A stretch of 64,000 bases of DNA, taken from assembly GCF_037120705.1 (NCBI RefSeq), contig NZ_JAWLJU010000002.1:558001-622000 (forward strand). The letters run 5' to 3'. Of the stretch, positions 59,580 to 64,000 are shown one piece after another. The DNA comes from Pseudoalteromonas sp. UG3-2 (GTDB taxonomy: Bacteria; Pseudomonadota; Gammaproteobacteria; Enterobacterales; Alteromonadaceae). Position numbers and translations under genes: made by a program. Below the pieces are notes generated by a model, which was given only the letters and a program-made list of their open reading frames with translations, was not told the DNA's origin and did not search any database. Numbering within the stretch: the stretch's first letter is position 1; the number at the start of each line of letters is the position of its first letter.

Positions 59580-61523
59580 TTATTCTTTTGCCTTTTTTAT
59601 TATTTGCTTAGTAAGTTGCTGTATGGATTTAGATTCCGCCTCAGATAGTTCATTTTGACGATATTGTGCCTTTTCAAACAGTTCATAAAAGCTATCCACG
59701 GCCTGTTTTATTTCCGGTTTCCGTGTTGCAATGGTGGCCAGCACTTGCTTAGGGGGATGGCTGGAGTGGCTATCATTGACGCCAGCTAATATAGCATTGT
59801 AGCAACCTAGTTCGATAGCCTGTTTTGGTCGAATTAAACGTTTGCTAAGGTAAAATGCCGCTACACTTAACAGCAATATCACCACTAACACTAAGATACC
59901 TGCCCAAAATTGACCATGATTGCCAAACCAACTCTGAAACAGAGATTGTTGTTTGTCGCGGTCGAAGTTAATGACCGTCATCGTCCAGTGGTAGTCTAAC
60001 TCCTCGAGTTTCACCCGTAACCAATTAATCGCGGGCAAATTGGATAAGCCAATAAGACTGTAGCCGACTCCCGATTGGAACTCGGTTGATACTGACTGCA
60101 ATTGCGAGAGGCTGCCATTCATTCGCTCAGGCGACACCCAAGCCGTGGGGTCGAGGCGCTGCCAACCTTGACCTGGCAAAAAGTATTCGACCCAAGCGTG
60201 AGCATCGTATTGGTAAACACTGTAATAACCTTGTTCAGGGTTTTTCTCACCACCTAAATAGCCCGAAACCAGACGGGCAGGGTAGCCGGCACTGCGTAAC
60301 ATAAAAGCCGCAGCGGAAGCATAATGCCCGCAAAACCCGTTTTGGGTTTCGAACAAAAAGGCATCAATACGATCATCTCGATTAATCACGGTAGGGGTTA
60401 AGGTGTAATTAAAGCCTTGTTGTTGGAAATACTGGCGCATTAAAACAATAAACTCTGATACTGTTTGTGAGCGCTGTTGCCACTCCAGTGCCAACTGTTG
60501 TGTCTGTTTGTTATCAGTTTTGGGAAGGCCAGTATTACGTCTTGAAAACCAATCGCTTAAGCGCGTTTGAGCATTAAAGTTGCTGTATTGAATGCGGTAT
60601 TCGATTGGCTTGGTGGTGAGTTCTTTTAAAAACACCGTGCCAAAGACGCCGTTATTAAGTTTATCACTGTTAGATTTAGCGTAACCAAGAGCATACATCC
60701 AGGGCAAATGACTAGGCTGGGCGACTATGGTGGCGTTATTGCCTTGGGGCAACGTCTGCGCACGACTAACACGACCTTGAAATTCAGATAACTGCCACTG
60801 TTGACCATCGTAGGTATCATGGATCATGGCGCGCCAATAGAAGGGTCCCTGCTGAGTAGGATCATCAAAAGAAGCTCTAAACACCAATTCGCTGGAGCGT
60901 GATAACTCGGCAATGTTAAATGGGTCGACGTTCTCTGATAGCCCGGTTTTGGCTTTATTTTGGGGTGATGGTAATTGCCAAAAAGCTGGTAATTTAGGCA
61001 TAAACACCACCATTAATACCACCACCGGGAGCGTGAGCAGTAATCCACGACTGCTAGCGCTTAACGCGGTACTTACTCGTATTTTCTGCTCCAAACTCAC
61101 CATGATGGCCAGATTACCCACCAATAATATCAATACCAACACGGCAGCAAAAATACTTTGAGTGAACAAGAATAAGCATGGATAGGTGAAAAAGTTGAGG
61201 ATGCAAACTTGGCTAAACTGCTGTTTTTGCGTTGCATGGAGCTGCTTTAACATCGAGGCGATGAGCATTAAAGCAACAAACATAGAAACGCTGTTTTGAA
61301 AGCCTATCAACACAGCGGTACAAATGGCGCCAAGTAGGGTGATCAGGTTTATAACCGTTACACTGACCACTGCAGCTTTACCAACTAGCCGAACAATTTG
61401 CCAAAATAAAAAAGCACTGCACAGGGCTATAAACCCAATCCCAAAGTCATCGATTAACACCACGCTTAACAACCATAAAAAGAAGGTAGTGCTGTAATAC
61501 CAAATCGGCGGCTTAAAATTCAC
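59580..61523 (-). CDS. Transglutaminase-like membrane protein, TgpA family
   Basis: A 647-residue protein. The N-terminal DUF3488 membrane region has about six helices (to about 175). A periplasmic transglutaminase-like domain follows, with catalytic C398 ([16 protein letters not shown]), H442 (DAHAWVEYF) and D458 (RLDPTAWV). A further helix lies near 555-575, with a cytoplasmic tail at the end. Pseudomonas TgpA is an essential member of this family. The gene is in the classic MoxR/DUF58/transglutaminase order. It overlaps the DUF58 gene by 11 bp and is followed by an antiporter gene after one base. Confidence 0.93.
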   Translation of the reverse strand: MNFKPPIWYYSTTFFLWLLSVVLIDDFGIGFIALCSAFLFWQIVRLVGKAAVVSVTVINLITLLGAICTAVLIGFQNSVSMFVALMLIASMLKQLHATQKQQFSQVCILNFFTYPCLFLFTQSIFAAVLVLILLVGNLAIMVSLEQKIRVSTALSASSRGLLLTLPVVVLMVVFMPKLPAFWQLPSPQNKAKTGLSENVDPFNIAELSRSSELVFRASFDDPTQQGPFYWRAMIHDTYDGQQWQLSEFQGRVSRAQTLPQGNNATIVAQPSHLPWMYALGYAKSNSDKLNNGVFGTVFLKELTTKPIEYRIQYSNFNAQTRLSDWFSRRNTGLPKTDNKQTQQLALEWQQRSQTVSEFIVLMRQYFQQQGFNYTLTPTVINRDDRIDAFLFETQNGFCGHYASAAAFMLRSAGYPARLVSGYLGGEKNPEQGYYSVYQYDAHAWVEYFLPGQGWQRLDPTAWVSPERMNGSLSQLQSVSTEFQSGVGYSLIGLSNLPAINWLRVKLEELDYHWTMTVINFDRDKQQSLFQSWFGNHGQFWAGILVLVVILLLSVAAFYLSKRLIRPKQAIELGCYNAILAGVNDSHSSHPPKQVLATIATRKPEIKQAVDSFYELFEKAQYRQNELSEAESKSIQQLTKQIIKKAKE

Positions 61524-62457
61524 TTAACGCCTCCAGACACAGCTTTTTATGATCTGGACCTTGGCCAAAAGCAAAGCGGTGTTGCTGTAAATATAACGCA
61601 TAGGGCTGTTGGCGCTTTTCAGCATCAACAATCAAGCGGCATAGCTGGCTTAACCTTTCTTCCTTATCACCAAAGAGCCGACTATAGTCAAAGACTAACT
61701 TGCTGGGATCAGCCGAGCTTTCTTGGCTGTGTTTAATCAGCATTTTGTCGCTTTTAGCGTACTGCTTCCAGGCGACTCGACTCAGGCTCATGCCATTTTG
61801 ATACTCTTTAAGGTGATCAAATTCAGGGCTTGATTCTGAGCTATTTGCTCGTTGTGATTTTTCATTCTGTTGTTGGCCGTATTGATTAGTAGTTAAAGGC
61901 GTAGCACTCGGTTCTGGGTAAATATAAAACGTGTCATCAGGACAAAGATAAGACCAAGTTTTTACTAAACCAAAAGGAAAGTAACTGCAAAGGGTGATGG
62001 CGTTAATTGGGTAATGACCACGAGTGAGACCCGCAATGTTAAGCTCAATTACTTCGCTACTGGAAACCTCATCGAAGCAGTGCGGCTGTTCTTCATATTG
62101 AGTTTGTACTCGCAATGATTGAATTGCTTTAGGTCCAGTGATTTCCAGTGACAGCTTTGATGGATATGGATAGAAATTGGCGAGCGCTGATACGTATCGG
62201 ACATTTCTTTTGTATAGATTAAAAAAGCCCATAAATAGGGCGGCTGTCATCATTATCGCCATCATGTAGGATACGGCTAATATTAAATTGTTTTGATAAT
62301 TAATACCTAAAATAAAATTTAATGTGGCAACCGCAATAAAAAAGACCCCGTCTTTTGACGGCAGAATATAAATATTCTGATGAGACAGCTCAAGCTCAGA
62401 AGCTTTATGACGCTGTTGGATCCATTGCGTCAACTGTGCACGCAGGTGAGAAAGCAT
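61513..62457 (-). CDS. DUF58 domain protein
   Basis: A 314-residue protein with two N-terminal hydrophobic helices (about 35-75). The DUF58 motif is in EFDHLKEYQNGMSLSRVAWKQYAKSDKMLIKH (about 218-249), and a short vWA-like tail follows. Proteins of this family are thought to act with MoxR ATPases as chaperone-type factors, but their molecular function is not settled. It starts 2 bp after the moxR stop and overlaps the TgpA-family gene by 11 bp. Confidence 0.9.
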   Translation of the reverse strand: MLSHLRAQLTQWIQQRHKASELELSHQNIYILPSKDGVFFIAVATLNFILGINYQNNLILAVSYMMAIMMTAALFMGFFNLYKRNVRYVSALANFYPYPSKLSLEITGPKAIQSLRVQTQYEEQPHCFDEVSSSEVIELNIAGLTRGHYPINAITLCSYFPFGLVKTWSYLCPDDTFYIYPEPSATPLTTNQYGQQQNEKSQRANSSESSPEFDHLKEYQNGMSLSRVAWKQYAKSDKMLIKHSQESSADPSKLVFDYSRLFGDKEERLSQLCRLIVDAEKRQQPYALYLQQHRFAFGQGPDHKKLCLEALSEF

Positions 62458-62459
62458 TA

Positions 62460-63368
62460 TTAATGTACCGAGACCTGCTGTAGGACTTGCTCCATCACTT
62501 GTTCGCCGTTACGACTGTCGACACCTAAGCGGTGCGCGCAAACCGGAGTGAACACAGCTTGGACATCATCGGGTAACACAAAATCTCGACCACTAATAAA
62601 AGCATAGGCTTTACTCGCCGCCGCCAATGAGATGCTTGCTCGGGGCGACAAGGGGTCGCTAAATTGTTGCGTATTACGAGTGAAGCTCACTAGGCGCAGA
62701 ATATATTCGATAATACTGTCACTGATGGTTATGGTGTTGAGCTCATCTTGGTACCTTGCCAAGCGTTCTGCATCAATGACTGTGCTAAGCTCTTGTTGTG
62801 TGCGGCGGTTTTTATTCGCCGACTTGATTAATTGTGTTTCTGCTTGCAGTGAAGGGTAACCGAGACTGATGCGCATGAAGAAGCGATCCAGTTGCGACTC
62901 CGGCAACGGGTGCGTGCCAGATTGATGTTGTGGATTTTGGGTGGCAATAACAAAAAATGGGCTAGGGAGCTGGTGACTTACACCATCAACCGTGACTTGG
63001 TGTTCTTCCATGGCTTCTAGCAGCGCAGATTGTGTTTTGGGACTAGCTCGGTTAATTTCATCCGCTAATAAAACCTGGCTAAAAATGGGCCCAGAGTGGA
63101 ACTCAAAACTCTGTTCTTGGCGATTATAGATTGCCGTACCAGTTATGTCTGATGGCAATAAATCACTGGTAAATTGAACTCGGCGATAACTTAAGCCAAG
63201 TACGTTGGCCAGTGAATGTGACAATGTGGTTTTGCCCATACCTGGCAAGTCTTCAATTAATAGATGACCACGGCACAGTAAACTACAAAGGGCGAGTTTG
63301 ATTTGCTCAGGTTTTTCTAATATAACCTCAGAGAGCGCTGAGATAACTTTGTTCAAATCACCATTCAT
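62460..63368 (-). CDS. MoxR family AAA+ ATPase
   Basis: A 302-residue MoxR ATPase. It has Walker A LPGMGKTT (about 41-48), Walker B VLLADEINRAS (about 99-109), sensor 1 FVIATQNPQHQSGTHPLPESQLDRFFMRI near 137-165, and the MoxR lid RASISLAAASKAYAFISGRDFVLPDDVQ near 244-271. MoxR proteins act as chaperones in maturation of envelope or metal-containing complexes. It overlaps the preceding receiver gene by the ATGA tetranucleotide, which couples it tightly to a phospho-signalling protein. Confidence 0.93.
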   Translation of the reverse strand: MNGDLNKVISALSEVILEKPEQIKLALCSLLCRGHLLIEDLPGMGKTTLSHSLANVLGLSYRRVQFTSDLLPSDITGTAIYNRQEQSFEFHSGPIFSQVLLADEINRASPKTQSALLEAMEEHQVTVDGVSHQLPSPFFVIATQNPQHQSGTHPLPESQLDRFFMRISLGYPSLQAETQLIKSANKNRRTQQELSTVIDAERLARYQDELNTITISDSIIEYILRLVSFTRNTQQFSDPLSPRASISLAAASKAYAFISGRDFVLPDDVQAVFTPVCAHRLGVDSRNGEQVMEQVLQQVSVH

Positions 63369-63748
63369 GTGACCAGCTCTAAGCGCTTCATCACTGAATC
63401 GACTTTATGAGCATTAAAAGGTTTAGCAATAAAGCCTTTAGCACCTAGCTCCCAAGTGTTTTGTACATTTTCCATGCTGTTGTGACCTGAGCACATAACC
63501 ACGTGGGCTGCAGAGAAGTGTTCGTTGATGTATGAGAGAATTTCAGTGCCGTCGGTATCAGGTAGTTCAATGTCTAAAAATACCACACTAGGCTGTTTGT
63601 TTTTTAACAAAGGTTTTGCTGACTCAAAATCTTCGCAGCCATATACTTCCTCAAAGCCCAAGTTTTCCAAAATTTGGCTTAAGAAATCTCTAACTTCAAC
63701 CGCGTCGTCGATAATTAAGATTGGTTCTAAAGGTCTTACAAATTCCAT
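63365..63748 (-). CDS. Stand-alone receiver domain (CheY-like)
   Basis: A 127-residue single receiver: ILIIDDAVEVRDFLSQIL at the start, the phosphorylatable Asp in VVFLDIELPDTDGTEIL near 53, MCSGHNS near 80, and KGFIAKPF near 100. No output domain is attached. It is the first gene of the MoxR-DUF58-TgpA-antiporter operon and is translationally coupled to moxR, so it may control MoxR (inference). The ATG at 63748 is preferred; a TTG at 63763 is in frame. Neither has a good ribosome-binding site. Confidence 0.85.
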   Translation of the reverse strand: MEFVRPLEPILIIDDAVEVRDFLSQILENLGFEEVYGCEDFESAKPLLKNKQPSVVFLDIELPDTDGTEILSYINEHFSAAHVVMCSGHNSMENVQNTWELGAKGFIAKPFNAHKVDSVMKRLELVT

Positions 63749-63763
63749 ATGCCGATACTTCAA

Positions 63764-64000
63764 TTGAGAAATTCAATCACATACTATAAAAAGCCAATGC
63801 ATAGCTCAATATAAAATAGTGGAAATATCACCGTTATGTCCGATACCGTCTAGTATTGGACATTATTGTGATTATTACTGCATTACAAGAGAGCAAAAAC
63901 CGACTATATATAGAAATATACTTTACCTCCTATAATTTACGTTATGTTAAATAGTTTATTATGAGACAATATGTCCCACTTTCATACTTGAACGTAAATG
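63764..64000. other. Upstream region of the receiver-MoxR operon (window end)
   Basis: AT-rich DNA with no clear gene. It contains the inverted repeat at 63837-63862. An ATG at 63961 on the plus strand opens a frame to the window edge, but there is no ribosome-binding site and it is too short to judge. Confidence 0.5.
63837..63862. promoter_or_regulatory. Imperfect 10-bp palindrome upstream of the receiver-MoxR operon
   Basis: The arms TGTCCGATAC (63837-63846) and GTATTGGACA (63853-63862) flank six bases and differ from perfect symmetry at one position. It lies about 90-115 bp upstream of the receiver gene, a suitable place for an operator. The regulator is unknown. Confidence 0.45.

Noticed and set aside
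63961..64000. Start of a plus-strand gene at the window edge
   Set aside because: The ATG has no ribosome-binding site and only 13 codons are visible.

Overview
This window looks like chromosomal core DNA from a marine gammaproteobacterium of the order Alteromonadales (a Pseudoalteromonas, Colwellia or Shewanella type of genome). The evidence is moderate GC, gene orders shared with Escherichia coli and Shewanella (proS-trmO; glnS, then fur-fldA-ybfE-ybfF and seqA-pgm; ftsK-lolA-rarA-serS; rmf beside fabA), a 1018-residue TonB receptor, c-di-GMP proteins, and a probable LiuR/FabR style of lipid and amino-acid regulation. Species cannot be assigned from sequence reading alone. No tRNA, rRNA, intact insertion sequence, prophage or CRISPR array was recognised.

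Layout. 1-6.5 kb: the tail of a DUF3025 gene, a NatAB-type ABC exporter, an LpxH-like phosphoesterase, proS, trmO and two tiny genes. 6.5-14 kb: an EAL phosphodiesterase, a TonB-domain secreted protein, a thioesterase, the divergent ETF-QO and etfBA genes, and an internally duplicated DUF3083-like protein. 14-23.9 kb: glnS, an unusual protein kinase, fur, fldA, ybfE, a DUF2788 gene, ybfF, seqA, pgm and astE. 24.1-28 kb: the branched-chain 2-oxoacid dehydrogenase operon. 28-32.8 kb: a TonB-dependent receptor alone between two AT-rich, gene-poor stretches that carry diverged repeats. 32.8-43.9 kb: aguA-aguB-mfd-csiV-lipoprotein, a PilZ-like protein, a chemoreceptor, and ald divergent from an Lrp-family gene. 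44-50.3 kb: ftsK-lolA-rarA-crcB-serS. 50.7-53.8 kb: rmf, fabA, a tandem PTPS-like protein, an M23 peptidase and a thioesterase. 54-58 kb: an operon of three overlapping receiver-domain genes (REC-EAL, REC-HDOD, REC-unknown). 58.2-63.8 kb: an operon REC / MoxR ATPase / DUF58 / transglutaminase-like TgpA family / YuiF-like antiporter.

How the parts fit. The ETF genes and the bkd operon form one catabolic theme: BCKDH makes branched acyl-CoAs, and electrons from their acyl-CoA dehydrogenases pass through ETF and ETF-QO to quinone. Their promoter regions carry related ACGT-centred palindromes, which suggests a shared LiuR-like regulator. fabA has a perfect FabR-like palindrome just upstream. Several genes point to c-di-GMP or phosphorelay signalling (two EAL proteins, HDOD, PilZ-like, chemoreceptor, stand-alone receiver).

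Most of the window is ordinary core genome. The least explained parts are the receiver-led MoxR/DUF58/TgpA operon with its transporter, the triple-receiver operon, the kinase with an unassigned C-terminal half, the PTPS-like and DUF3083-like duplications, and the repeat-flanked TonB-receptor islet.
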